Shown here piece after piece: positions 1-8,000 of a stretch of DNA of 64,000 bases. The notes under the pieces were generated by a model, which worked only from the letters and a program-made list of their open reading frames with translations, ran no database searches and had not been told where the DNA came from. Both the position numbers and the translations under genes were made by a program. Source of the DNA: Rubricoccus sp038746605 (GTDB lineage Bacteria > Bacteroidota > Rhodothermia > Rhodothermales > Rubricoccaceae); the NCBI GenBank assembly GCA_038746605.1, contig JBCDKM010000009.1, positions 1 to 64,000 of the forward strand, read 5' to 3'. The stretch's first letter is position 1. Each line of letters opens with the position of its first letter.

Positions 1-30
1 CGTGCGGCTCTCGGCGCGATGGTGAATCGG

Positions 31-52
31 CCCGCCTCGGTGCCGAGGCGGA
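31..52. repeat. 22-nt palindrome copy 1
   Basis: Arms CCCGCCTCGG and CCGAGGCGGA around a 2-nt loop. A TGA lies 5 nt before it (23-25). It sits upstream of the first gene; whatever gene it might terminate is outside the window or not visible. Confidence 0.85.
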
Positions 53-91
53 GGGGGCCGCCGTTCGGGTCGTGCCGTCTATCTTCGCGGC

Positions 92-400
92 ATGACTGAT
101 CCCACCCTGGCGTCCTTCGAGCCGCACGTCGGCTCTGACTTCCGTGTTCGCGTGGACGAGCCGCCGTTCGAAGCGCTCACGCTCGTCAGTGCGGAGTCGC
201 TTCCGGCTCACCCCGGCCCGAATGGGGAGGCCCCGCCGCGTGAGCCGTTCGCGCTTCTCTTCGCGGGTCCTGCCGAGCCCGCGCTCGTGCAGCAGATCGT
301 GCCGCTCGCGCACGACGAGGCGGGCGAGCACGATCTCTTCCTCGTTCCCCTCGGCCCCGACGGCGACGGGCGCCAGCGCTACGAGGCGGTCTTCGCGTAG
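92..400 (+). CDS. Small DUF6916-like protein
   Basis: A 102-residue acidic soluble protein without signal peptide or membrane segment. The pattern FEPHVGSDFRV near the start, then REPFALLFAGPAEPAL at about residues 50-65 and LFLVPLGPDG near the end resembles the small DUF6916 family, whose function is unknown; that assignment is from memory of the family pattern and is moderate. It is convergent with the acetyltransferase gene, with one palindrome copy filling the 35-nt gap. The ATG gives a length normal for that family. Confidence 0.7.
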   Translation: MTDPTLASFEPHVGSDFRVRVDEPPFEALTLVSAESLPAHPGPNGEAPPREPFALLFAGPAEPALVQQIVPLAHDEAGEHDLFLVPLGPDGDGRQRYEAVFA

Positions 401-412
401 CGCGTGACCCTG

Positions 413-434
413 CCCGCCTCGGTACCGAGGCGGG
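413..434. repeat. 22-nt palindrome copy 2
   Basis: Perfect arms, loop TA. It lies between the convergent ends of the genes at 92-400 and 436-903. A TGA at 405-407 stands 5 nt before it although the gene already stops with TAG at 398-400, which argues that TGA belongs to the repeat unit. Confidence 0.9.
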
Positions 435-435
435 G

Positions 436-903
436 CTACCTGACCTCCCGGCGCATCAGCAGGTACACGCCCCGGTCTTCCACCTCGCGGAAGCCGAGCC
501 GGTCGTAGAGCCGCCGCGCCGGATTCTCCTTCTCCACGTGGATCGAGACCGGCTTGCCGGACTGGCGGCTCTCCTCGAAGAGATCGTTCAGAAGCTGCGA
601 GCCCAGACCACGACCTCGCGCTGCAGGCAAGAGCGCGATGTCCACGATGCGGATCTCCTCCGGCCAGCGGCTCACGTACAACCGCCCCACCGGCTCCCCG
701 TCCGCCTCGATGACATCGAACGAGGCCTCCGGGTAGTGCTCGCGGTAGTGCGTGTCCTGCGCGTTGAACTGCATGAGCAGGAAGGAGGCCTTCTGCTCGT
801 AGTCCCACGGGACGCGCTCCATCTCGCGCTCGCGCGTGCTCGCGTAGACCGTGAGCAGGAACGGGCGGTCAGCGTCGGTGGCGGGGCGGAGGGTCAGCGA
901 CAT
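436..903 (-). CDS. GNAT family N-acetyltransferase
   Basis: About 155 residues with the GNAT fold pattern: RPATDADRPFL at the start (beta1-alpha1), IRIVDIALLPAARGRGLGSQ (beta4 and the acetyl-CoA pyrophosphate loop, R-G-R-G-L-G at about 95-101) and NPARRLYDRLGFREV near the end. It would transfer an acyl group from acyl-CoA to an unidentified amine. The ATG at 903 is chosen over one six codons upstream because MSLTLRPA is the typical family start; it then overlaps the end of the glycosyltransferase gene by 10 nt, suggesting translational coupling as the last gene of the minus-strand operon that begins at 4816. Confidence 0.85.
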   Translation of the reverse strand: MSLTLRPATDADRPFLLTVYASTREREMERVPWDYEQKASFLLMQFNAQDTHYREHYPEASFDVIEADGEPVGRLYVSRWPEEIRIVDIALLPAARGRGLGSQLLNDLFEESRQSGKPVSIHVEKENPARRLYDRLGFREVEDRGVYLLMRREVR

Positions 904-2084
904 GCGAAGAGACGGCGCCACCGCTCAGCGATGGCGTCCCAGCGGAAGGCGGGATCGTGGGCGCGATGATACCCCGCGTGAGCTATTTGCTGGCGGTGCT
1001 CGGGATCGTCGGCCAGCCGCGCGAGGGCAGCGGCAACGCCCTCGGCGGAGACCGACTCCGAGTCGACGAGCGTGTAGGGCGGGCTCCAGCGGCGGACGGT
1101 CGGGACAATCTCGGCGGCGCCCGCCCAGAGCTCTCCGCTCGCGCTGTTCGCGGGCACGATCTGGGCCGCGCCTGTCGCGGCGTGCTCGAAGGAGACGAGG
1201 CCCCAGCCTTCGCCATCAGACGTGTTGAGGCCGACGTCGCAGGCGTTGTAGAGGGCGTTGAGGTCAGCCTCGGAGAGAGGGCCGTCCTCGGGCGAGGAGA
1301 CGGAGATCTGGTCCGACACGCCGGAGGCCGCGATCCACGACTGGAGTTGAGCGTGCTCGTCGGGGCTCAGGTGGGCGTGATGGAGGCGGAGGTGCGCCTC
1401 GGGACGCGAGCGGGCGAATCGCGCGAAGCCCTCGACGGTGAGGTCCACGCGCTTCCTCGGGACGGGCCGGTTGGCGTTGAGCACCACGAACGCGTCCGGC
1501 GGGATGTGCGGCAGCAGCCTCGCGCGAGCCTCGCGGCGGGCATCAGCGTCCAGCGGCGCGAAAGCGGAGACATCCACGCCGTGCGGGATGGTGGCTGTCT
1601 CCGTCGTGGCTCCCCCCGCCTCGGCCCCGAGGCGGGCGAGGCGGGCCTCGAACTGACGCCGCCCGAAGGCGGTGAAGGCCACGAGCCGGTCGACGAAAGT
1701 CACAGCCTCCACGAGCGCGTCGTCGCGCAGCCGTCCGTCGAGTGGGACGTAGGCCGTCACGCGGGTGGCCTCGGGGAGATCGCGGAAGGGGGCGCCGCAA
1801 TTCTTGAGCATCCAGAGGTCCTTCAGCACGAGCACGTCGGTCGCGCCCACCTCGGCCGCGAGGCGGGCTGCGCCGTAGCCACCGTACACGTCGCCACCCT
1901 CCAGGTTGGACGGGTGCAGCGTCACGCCGTCCACCTCGCGAACAGAGCCGCGGTAGGCCGTCCCGATCCAGTGGACCTCGCGTGTCTCCGCCAGCCTCGG
2001 GAGGATGGACTGCAGGACCCGCGTGAAGCCAGACCCCGGGAGCCACGCGCCGAGCGCGACGAGTGGCCGGTCGCGCTCGGTCAC
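894..2084 (-). CDS. Glycosyltransferase, GT4-like
   Basis: A 396-residue GT-B type glycosyltransferase. Visible features are a glycine-rich N-terminal loop (LPGSGFTRVLQS), the mid-protein segment VVLNANRPVPRKRVDL that opens the second Rossmann domain, and the donor-binding motif SDGEGWGLVSFEHAATG near residue 290. It should transfer a sugar from a nucleotide-sugar donor in the cytoplasm; the acceptor is unknown. It starts 3 nt after the unknown paralogue at 2088-2624 and overlaps the GNAT gene, so it probably acts on the products of this operon or on a surface glycan. An in-frame palindrome copy at 1615-1636 encodes RLGAEAGG near residues 150-157. Confidence 0.85.
   Translation of the reverse strand: MTERDRPLVALGAWLPGSGFTRVLQSILPRLAETREVHWIGTAYRGSVREVDGVTLHPSNLEGGDVYGGYGAARLAAEVGATDVLVLKDLWMLKNCGAPFRDLPEATRVTAYVPLDGRLRDDALVEAVTFVDRLVAFTAFGRRQFEARLARLGAEAGGATTETATIPHGVDVSAFAPLDADARREARARLLPHIPPDAFVVLNANRPVPRKRVDLTVEGFARFARSRPEAHLRLHHAHLSPDEHAQLQSWIAASGVSDQISVSSPEDGPLSEADLNALYNACDVGLNTSDGEGWGLVSFEHAATGAAQIVPANSASGELWAGAAEIVPTVRRWSPPYTLVDSESVSAEGVAAALARLADDPEHRQQIAHAGYHRAHDPAFRWDAIAERWRRLFACR
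1615..1636. repeat. 22-nt palindrome copy 3, inside glycosyltransferase
   Basis: Arms intact, loop CC. Lies wholly inside the glycosyltransferase coding sequence in the frame that reads R-L-G-A-E-A-G. No flanking stop codon at the 5-nt position. Confidence 0.85.
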
Positions 2085-2087
2085 GCG

Positions 2088-2624
2088 CTACGGGGTGGAG
2101 TGGCGCGAGGGCGCGTACATCGTTTTCCCATCCATGTCGTAAGGCACGAACTGCATCGGCAGGATGGCATTCGAGTCGAGCGAGTACACCTCGAAGCCCG
2201 GCAGGTCGCCGCTATCGAGCGAGCCCGCCAAGACGTAGGCGTAGTTCAGGACGAAGCCCGTCCCGATCTGCTCCACGATCTGCTCCACGTTTTCCAGCGC
2301 AGCCCCGGCCCCCGAGTTCATCAGGAAGGAGTAGAGGTCGCCCTGCGGCAGATTCCTCGTGCTCTGAAGCTGCGTGATGAAGAAGAGGAAATACCCTTCT
2401 TTGTTGGCGTAGGGCGCGATTTCGGGCGGGACGCTGCTGTTCGAGACGGGTGCGGCTTGCGCCACCACCTCCAGCGTCGAAAGGTCCACGACAGCGAAGA
2501 AAAAGCCCTCTGTGGAAGTGGGAATAGGGCTGAACACACGGGTGTCTCCAATCACGACGCCGGAGGCGCCTGCAGAGACGTGTCGGTTGTAGCTGATCGC
2601 GGTGGCGTTGATGCTTTCGGGCAT
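2088..2624 (-). CDS. Unknown protein, paralogue of 2663-3172
   Basis: A 178-residue protein with no signal peptide or clear membrane helix. It shares with its upstream neighbour a plan: MPES/MSNV start, GDTRV near residue 25, FFFxVVxLSxLxVxAQ, S-N-S-x-VPxxIxxYA, LPQGDLxxFL, ExxExVxQxGTG and Y-xYxLAxxLDxGDLPGxEV. I do not recognise a family with certainty; the VV-D-L/ VP / F-L / G-L pattern faintly recalls ILEI/PANDER-type domains, which is a guess. It lies 3 nt before the glycosyltransferase gene and 38 nt after its paralogue in the collar operon. Confidence 0.75.
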   Translation of the reverse strand: MPESINATAISYNRHVSAGASGVVIGDTRVFSPIPTSTEGFFFAVVDLSTLEVVAQAAPVSNSSVPPEIAPYANKEGYFLFFITQLQSTRNLPQGDLYSFLMNSGAGAALENVEQIVEQIGTGFVLNYAYVLAGSLDSGDLPGFEVYSLDSNAILPMQFVPYDMDGKTMYAPSRHSTP

Positions 2625-2662
2625 GAGAGTTGGGGCTGGGGGAAAGGCGCGTCGGCGGCAGG

Positions 2663-3172
2663 TCAGAGAGAGACGGGGGCGTATCCTCCGCCCTCCATCG
2701 GCATGAAGGCGAACGTGAGGTAGGAGCAGAAGTCCGAGAACGACCCGACCTCGTACCCGGGGAGGTCTCCGTCGTCCAGCGTCGCGGCGAGGGCGTAGGT
2801 GTACGACCCGTTGTTGCCGGTGCCGAGTTGCGCTACGGCCTGCTCCATCCCCTCCAAGACCCGGCCCGAGCCTGCCGCGCGCAGGAACGCGGCGAGGTCT
2901 CCCTGCGGCATGTTGCCCGTGATCTGCCCGAGGCAGGTGAAGACAAGGAAGTGGCCCGTGCTGCCCGCGTAGGCCTGGATGTCGCTCGGCACGTCGGAGT
3001 TGGACGTGCTTACGGACTGCGCCGCGACCGAGAGATCGCTCAGGCTGACGACGACGAAGAAGAAACGGTGCTCGGACGCGCGGTCAGGGCTCACGCGGGT
3101 GTCACCGATCGCGACGACGTTGCTGACGTTGCTGGTGTTGTAGCTGAAGACCGTCGCAGGGACGTTGGACAT
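2663..3172 (-). CDS. Unknown protein, paralogue of 2088-2624
   Basis: 169 residues, clearly homologous along its full length to the next gene (shared GDTRV, MPQGDLAAFL versus LPQGDLYSFL, EQAVAQLGTG versus EQIVEQIGTG, DDGDLPGYEV versus DSGDLPGFEV). The pair looks like a tandem duplication that has diverged to roughly one third identity by eye. The function is unknown. A 36-nt palindrome lies between it and the preceding tail-collar gene, so it may be partly insulated from that gene. Cytoplasmic or exported by a non-Sec route; no N-terminal signal is seen. Confidence 0.75.
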   Translation of the reverse strand: MSNVPATVFSYNTSNVSNVVAIGDTRVSPDRASEHRFFFVVVSLSDLSVAAQSVSTSNSDVPSDIQAYAGSTGHFLVFTCLGQITGNMPQGDLAAFLRAAGSGRVLEGMEQAVAQLGTGNNGSYTYALAATLDDGDLPGYEVGSFSDFCSYLTFAFMPMEGGGYAPVSL

Positions 3173-3191
3173 GGGTCTGGGGCTGAGGGCG

Positions 3192-3227
3192 CCCGCCTCG
3201 GTGCCTCCGCGGACGTGCCGAGGCGGG
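3192..3227. repeat. 36-nt palindrome copy 4 (long-loop class)
   Basis: Same 10-nt arms as the short class but with a 16-nt centre containing CCGCGG. TGA at 3184-3186 lies 5 nt to its left. It sits 9 nt beyond the stop of the collar gene at 3237-3761 and 19 nt upstream of the next start. Confidence 0.9.
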
Positions 3228-3236
3228 ACCGGTGAG

Positions 3237-3761
3237 TTAGCCGCGCGAGGGGTACAGTCCCACTAGCGCGATGATGAAGTTGATCGCGAGGAACGGCTGC
3301 AGGTTGTTGTGCGCCTGGCTCCCGCCCGCGTTCGGCAGAGAGGCCGGGTTCATCGCCACGAGATTGTTGGGTGGAGCGTAGGCGGTGTTGCCGCTGCCTG
3401 CCCTCGCGAGGTACTGCGTCGGGGAGGGATCGTCCTGGTTGGCTGGGATCCCCGAGGCGGTCATCGTGTGGGTATGCTGCGCCATCTGGGCCTCCGTCAG
3501 CGTTACCATCTCGACGCCGCCGCGCTGCCCGAGCCGCCGCGAGGTCAGGCCGGGTCCCCGACCGGGATGCATCGGCGCCCGGCCCTGGAGGTTCGGAAGT
3601 GCCGTCGTGCTGCGGCCGTCGCCGCCGTAGGTCGTCCCGATGAGGGAGAAGAGCGCTGTATTCTGCGCGATGGGGAGGAGCTGGCCGTTGCAGAAGGCCC
3701 ACCCCCGGGGGGCAAAGTTGCCTGCGAAGATGCGGATCTCCGCAATAAAGGGTTCAGACAT
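3237..3761 (-). CDS. Phage tail collar domain protein 3
   Basis: A 174-residue protein of the tail-collar / microcystin-dependent-protein family. It begins MSEPFIAEIRIFAGNFAPRG, followed by WAFCNGQLLPI, SLIGTTYGGDGRSTTALPNL and QGRAPMH, the hallmark of the collar domain, then a variable central segment and a conserved end GGSQAHNNLQPFLAINFIIA. In phages this domain forms trimeric fibre/collar parts; in many non-phage bacteria similar short proteins occur in sets of three with unknown role. It is the third of three such genes, 12 nt after the second. Confidence 0.9.
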   Translation of the reverse strand: MSEPFIAEIRIFAGNFAPRGWAFCNGQLLPIAQNTALFSLIGTTYGGDGRSTTALPNLQGRAPMHPGRGPGLTSRRLGQRGGVEMVTLTEAQMAQHTHTMTASGIPANQDDPSPTQYLARAGSGNTAYAPPNNLVAMNPASLPNAGGSQAHNNLQPFLAINFIIALVGLYPSRG

Positions 3762-3773
3762 GGTGGGGGCTGG

Positions 3774-4289
3774 CTAGCTGCGAGACGGGTAGATCCCGAA
3801 CAGGGCGATGATGAAGTGGATGCAGAGGAACGGCTGCAGGTTGGTGTGGCTCTGGCTTCCGCCCGTGTTCGTGATGGCCTGGGGGCTCATCGTCGTGGGA
3901 GCCAACTGCTCGTTGTAGAGGAGCGTCGTGGTCTGTGCGAGGAGAGCATTCTGGGGGCTCCTCACGTTCGCCGCGGCCGTGTTGACGTGGAGGGCGTGGG
4001 TGTGGCTCGGGAGCTGATTCGTTGTGAGCGTCACCTTCTCCGTGCCCGCCTTCGCGCCAAGGCGACGAGGCGAGAGACCTGGTCCGCTTCCGGCGTGGAT
4101 GGGCACCCGACCGCGAAGGTCTGGGAGGCCGAAGGTGGTGCGGCCATCGCCGCCGTAGATGGTGCCGAGGAGCGAGAAGAGCGCGTCGTTCTGGCTGACC
4201 GCCAGGAGCTGGCCGTCGCAAAAGGCCCAGCCTCGGGGGGCGAAGTTGCCCGCAAACATGCGGACCTCACCGACAAAAGGTTCAGACAT
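3774..4289 (-). CDS. Phage tail collar domain protein 2
   Basis: 172 residues starting MSEPFVGEVRMFAGNFAPRG, with WAFCDGQLLAV, LGTIYGGDGRTTFGLPDL and RGRVPIHAG, and ending in the conserved GGSQSHTNLQPFLCIHFIIA. The ATG at 4289 is chosen because all three paralogues share the MSEPF start; longer frames upstream run into the previous gene. It lies 11 nt after the first collar gene and 12 nt before the third. The central third (after the THAL segment) differs strongly between the three copies, as expected for a part exposed in a trimeric fibre. Confidence 0.9.
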   Translation of the reverse strand: MSEPFVGEVRMFAGNFAPRGWAFCDGQLLAVSQNDALFSLLGTIYGGDGRTTFGLPDLRGRVPIHAGSGPGLSPRRLGAKAGTEKVTLTTNQLPSHTHALHVNTAAANVRSPQNALLAQTTTLLYNEQLAPTTMSPQAITNTGGSQSHTNLQPFLCIHFIIALFGIYPSRS

Positions 4290-4300
4290 GGGGACGGGGG

Positions 4301-4816
4301 CTAGTTGCGGGAGGGGAACAGCCCTCGGAGCGCGATGCAAAAATTGAGCGCGAGGTACGGCATCATGTTGTCATGCGCCTGCCCTCCGCCCGCGTTGGCG
4401 ACGGTGCCGGCGGCAAGGGTCGTGTTGGGCGGCGTCTGGTCGGTGTAGATCGCCGAGGTCGCCCGGGCCAGCACGTTGTTCGTCCCGATGATGGTGCCGT
4501 CCTCGTCCGCGGAGGCTCGCAGCGTGTGCGTGTGCTGTGGCATCTCGTTCGCCATCAGCGTGTGGGTCTCCTCACCGCTCTTCTGGCCTTCTCGGTGGTC
4601 CGCCCCGCCAGAACTGCCCACGTGGATGGGGACTCGGCCCCGAAGGTCCGGCAGAGCGAACGAGGTGCGGCCATCGCCGCCGTAGAGGGTGCCCAGAAGG
4701 GAGTACAGACTCTGGTTCTGGTTGATGGGGAGGATCTGGCCGTCACAGAACGCCCATCCTCGGGGCGCAAAGTTGAATCCGACGATGCGGACTTCAGCCA
4801 GGAAAGGCTCGGACAT
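4301..4816 (-). CDS. Phage tail collar domain protein 1
   Basis: 172 residues: MSEPFLAEVRIVGFNFAPRG, WAFCDGQILPINQNQSLYSL, LGTLYGGDGRTSFALPDL, RGRVPIHVG, and the end GGGQAHDNMMPYLALNFCIA. It is the first gene of the minus-strand run that ends at 436, with gaps of 11-12 nt between the collar genes, so all three should be co-transcribed. No phage head, portal, terminase, lysis or integrase genes accompany it. The start at 4816 is set by the paralogue alignment. Confidence 0.9.
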   Translation of the reverse strand: MSEPFLAEVRIVGFNFAPRGWAFCDGQILPINQNQSLYSLLGTLYGGDGRTSFALPDLRGRVPIHVGSSGGADHREGQKSGEETHTLMANEMPQHTHTLRASADEDGTIIGTNNVLARATSAIYTDQTPPNTTLAAGTVANAGGGQAHDNMMPYLALNFCIALRGLFPSRN

Positions 4817-4950
4817 TCCGGTGCTGGGGCTGGAGGGACGAAGCGCTAGCGTTGGTCGCCAGCGGCGCGGGGAAGGCGCGAGGAGAACGTAGGAAACAGG
4901 CAGCGATCCGCAAGCGAACCCGTTGCGCCGCAACGGGTCCAAACCGCGCC

Positions 4951-4989
4951 CGAAAAAGAAAGGCCCCCTCTCGCGGATGAGAGGGGGCC
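4951..4989 (-). terminator. Intrinsic terminator of the beta-helix gene
   Basis: An 11-bp perfect stem, GGCCCCCTCTC (4962-4972) with GAGAGGGGGCC (4979-4989), and a 6-nt loop. Read on the minus strand it is followed by TTTCTTTTT (4952-4961), giving a classic Rho-independent terminator 24 nt beyond the stop of the 5013-10787 gene. A second small hairpin, CGTTGC/GCAACG, lies at 4921-4935. The rest of 4817-5012 is upstream DNA of the collar operon without a recognisable promoter. Confidence 0.9.
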
Positions 4990-5012
4990 AAGAACCGGAA
5001 AGGCTGGAAATA

Positions 5013-8000
5013 CTAACGGTTGTGAGTCACCCGCATGGACCGCTCCACGCTCGCTCCCTCCGGCAACTCCACCCGCAGGCGGACGAGGTACGTCCCCGAG
5101 GCGAGCGCCCTCGGTGCCCACGCTGCCGTGTGCGTGCCCGCGCTCTGCTCGCGGTCCACGAGCACGGCGACCTCGCGGCCCAGCACGTCATAAACGGCGA
5201 GACGGACGGGTGCGGCGTTCGGGAGCGTGTACCGAAGCGAGGTGCTCGCGCCGAATGGGTTCGGGAAAGCGCCGTCAAGCACGATGGCCTCGGTGCCGGT
5301 CGCGGGCGTGTCGGTGATCTCTGGCTCACCGGGGCCGACGATGAGAAGGAACCGTGCGCCGGTGGCGCTGCCCGAGAGAGAGGCTGCAGTGTCGGGCAAG
5401 CGAATCGTCGGACGCCAGAGCGGCGCGATGTTCTCGCCCTTGGCGGCGGTGGTCTCGCCGGTTCTCGTGGGCGGACCCTGGGCCGCGTGCTGGTCCCCGG
5501 AGTCTGTCTCGAAGCTGTACGCACTGGCCTCGCGGAGGTCGACGGTCGCGCCAGTCACGCGGTCCTCAAGACGGAGGGTCCAGGTCTCCGGCATGTCTTC
5601 GACTCGCGGCCAAGAGAGTACGTGCGTACCCTCGGTGCCCGCCGCGATGACGTGCAGCGGGACGGCTATCGCGCGATCCATCTCGTGTGGGAGCGAGCGC
5701 TGCGCGAGCAGGATACCGCTCTCGTCCTCGAAGGCGCCGAGCGCGAAGGCGGGGATCGGTGGTGCCAGCTTCTCCACATCGAGCGCGTCCAGACCCGGGT
5801 GGGCCTCCGCGCCGAAGGCGAGCGTGATCGCTTCGTCGGTAGTCGGAGCGCCCTCGGCGGTCTCGGAGGTGAGCTCGAAGGAAAGGCCGCGCTGCGGACG
5901 CTCTGCCACAGGGGCTTTCCCGGTGAACTGCGCGTCATCCACCACAGCGGACTCCATGAATTGGAGAGACGACGCGTCGAAGTTGCGGAAGAACGCCCCT
6001 TGCCAGGCGGCGAGCTTGTCGTCTCTCTGCGAGGTGAGCGTGAACGTTTCCTTGTTCGGATTCCAGATCTGCCCAATGGGTGTCTGCAGCGTGCCGCCGA
6101 TGGTCCAGCCGCCGATGCCGCTCACGTCCAGGTCCTGGGGGAACGGGTTGGCGAGAAGGTTCCATCGGTCGCCGTCGGCATGGAGTGAGACGGTCACGTC
6201 ACCCGCGGGCGTGGGCCCGGTAGCGGTGAGCGTCATGGGCAGCTCGAAGCTTTGGCTCGGGCTCGGCGGTGGGTTCGGTGCGTTGGGGTCGAAGGTCTCG
6301 TCGAAGAGGTACCAGTAGATCCCGGTACCGCGCGCCAGCTCCTCGGTCGGTCCCGAGGCGGGCACGAGCGCCGTTCCATCGTAGCCGGTGAAGAGGTTCG
6401 CCGCCGGGAGGTTATCGCATCGCGCCTGGTTCTCGTAGTAGCCCGGGAGGCACTGCACGAGGTTGAACTGCGCGAGGTCGTTCACGGTGAAGTCCTCGGC
6501 GGGGATGCCGAGCGTGCGCCAGCCCGCGCCGATGTTGTCCTCGATGAACCGGCTCGGGTGAGACTCGATGGTGACGGTCTCGTCCACGGAGGTCGCGTTG
6601 ACGGCGCTCGCGGTAATCGTCGTGCTCAGCGTCGAGGTCTTGATGGTCTGGCCGGTCGTGGCCTCGAAGCTGTACCCGGCGCTGACGCCCGCGGGCAGGT
6701 CGTTGATCGCGAAGACGACCAGAGTGCCCGCTCCGAGGTGATTCTCGAGTTCGAGGATCTCCACCACGGGCTCGGGTGCGTCCTCGTCCGCCTCGGGGCC
6801 GCTGGCTACCGCCCGGCGCAGCGCGCTGACCTCGGCGGACCGGCGGCGCTCGGGTGCGGCCTCGGCCACGAACGGTGCGCGGGTCTCTGCTGTCGGCATC
6901 GGCGCAGGCTCTGGGGTTTCCAGCGCTGCCATCTCGGGCGACTCCGTCGCGAGGTCTGGCAGGCGGAACGTGAGCGGCGCGGGGCCGCTTGGTGTCGCGC
7001 ACGGTGCCGGAGCAGGCACGATGGTGCCGCCGCTAGATGCGAAGGCGACGGTGGACGGATTCACGCTGTTGTTGGCGTCAACGAAGGTGCCTGCCGCTGC
7101 CGTGGAACCGCCGCCGAAGCCCTGGAGCTGCATCGTGCCGCTGCTACCCACAAACAGGTTGAGTCCAGTGAAGCCCGGCCCGTTGAACGTGTTGTTGCCC
7201 GCACCCGCCGCGGTCGCCACGTTGAAGCACCCGATGGTGTCTTGCACGTCGAACCGCGCGCCGATGGCGAAGCCGAAGGGGTCGGTGCCATTGATGACGT
7301 TATTCGCCAGCGTCACGTCCAGGCGACCGGTGTTGCTGTCCTGCACGAGGAAGTCCGCCCCGAGGCCCCCGCTGTTGTTGACGTTGGTGAACGTGTTGCC
7401 CGTCGCGGAAACGACAGTCCGTCCGTTGACGGTCGCGGACCCGCTGTTGCCGTCGGCGAAGACGAGGAGGCCCTCGCCCTGTGCCGAGGCGGTGGTGTTG
7501 GTGATGAACCCTTCGAGCGACCCGTTGGAGTCGTTCTTGATGATGATGGCGGAGCTCGGGTGGCCGGAGAAGCCTCCGCCTGCACCTGCGTTGTTGTCCG
7601 CGATGACGAAGGTCGCGGCGCCCTCGTTGAGCGTGTTCACCTGCACCGCGCTCGGGACGGTCGCGTTGCTGGATGTCGTGGGCGTGCCGGTGATGGTGGT
7701 CCGGCGGACCTCGACGTGAGCCTTCGCGGGATCGGCCGCGTTCGTGCCCTGTGGCGTCGCCTGCACTGCATTGCCCTCGATCCTCGCGATGAAGCTGTCG
7801 AGGACGTGGAGGCTGAAGTTGCTGACGGCGGCGGCGGTGTTGGATGTGGTGAACTCGATGCCGATCTCGCCCTGGATCGGGTCGCTGTCCGTGATCTCCG
7901 TGTTTCGGATCATCATCACGTCGGGCGTGGCCGCGGAGGTCTTCGTGTCGTTCCGAATGGAGACGCCCTGCGACTGGTGCTCGTCGATGACGGTGTTGGT

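Noticed and set aside
957..2723. Long open frame on the plus strand opposite the glycosyltransferase
   Set aside because: It has no domain, starts within other genes, is Arg/Gly/Val-rich, and results from high GC on the antisense of real genes. Other long antisense frames (6252-8141, 8256-9674, 25943-27844, 44586-46274) were rejected for the same reason.
2088..4816. Prophage or phage-tail-like particle cluster
   Set aside because: Only collar-domain genes are present; no sheath, tube, baseplate, capsid, terminase, portal or integrase gene was found on either side.
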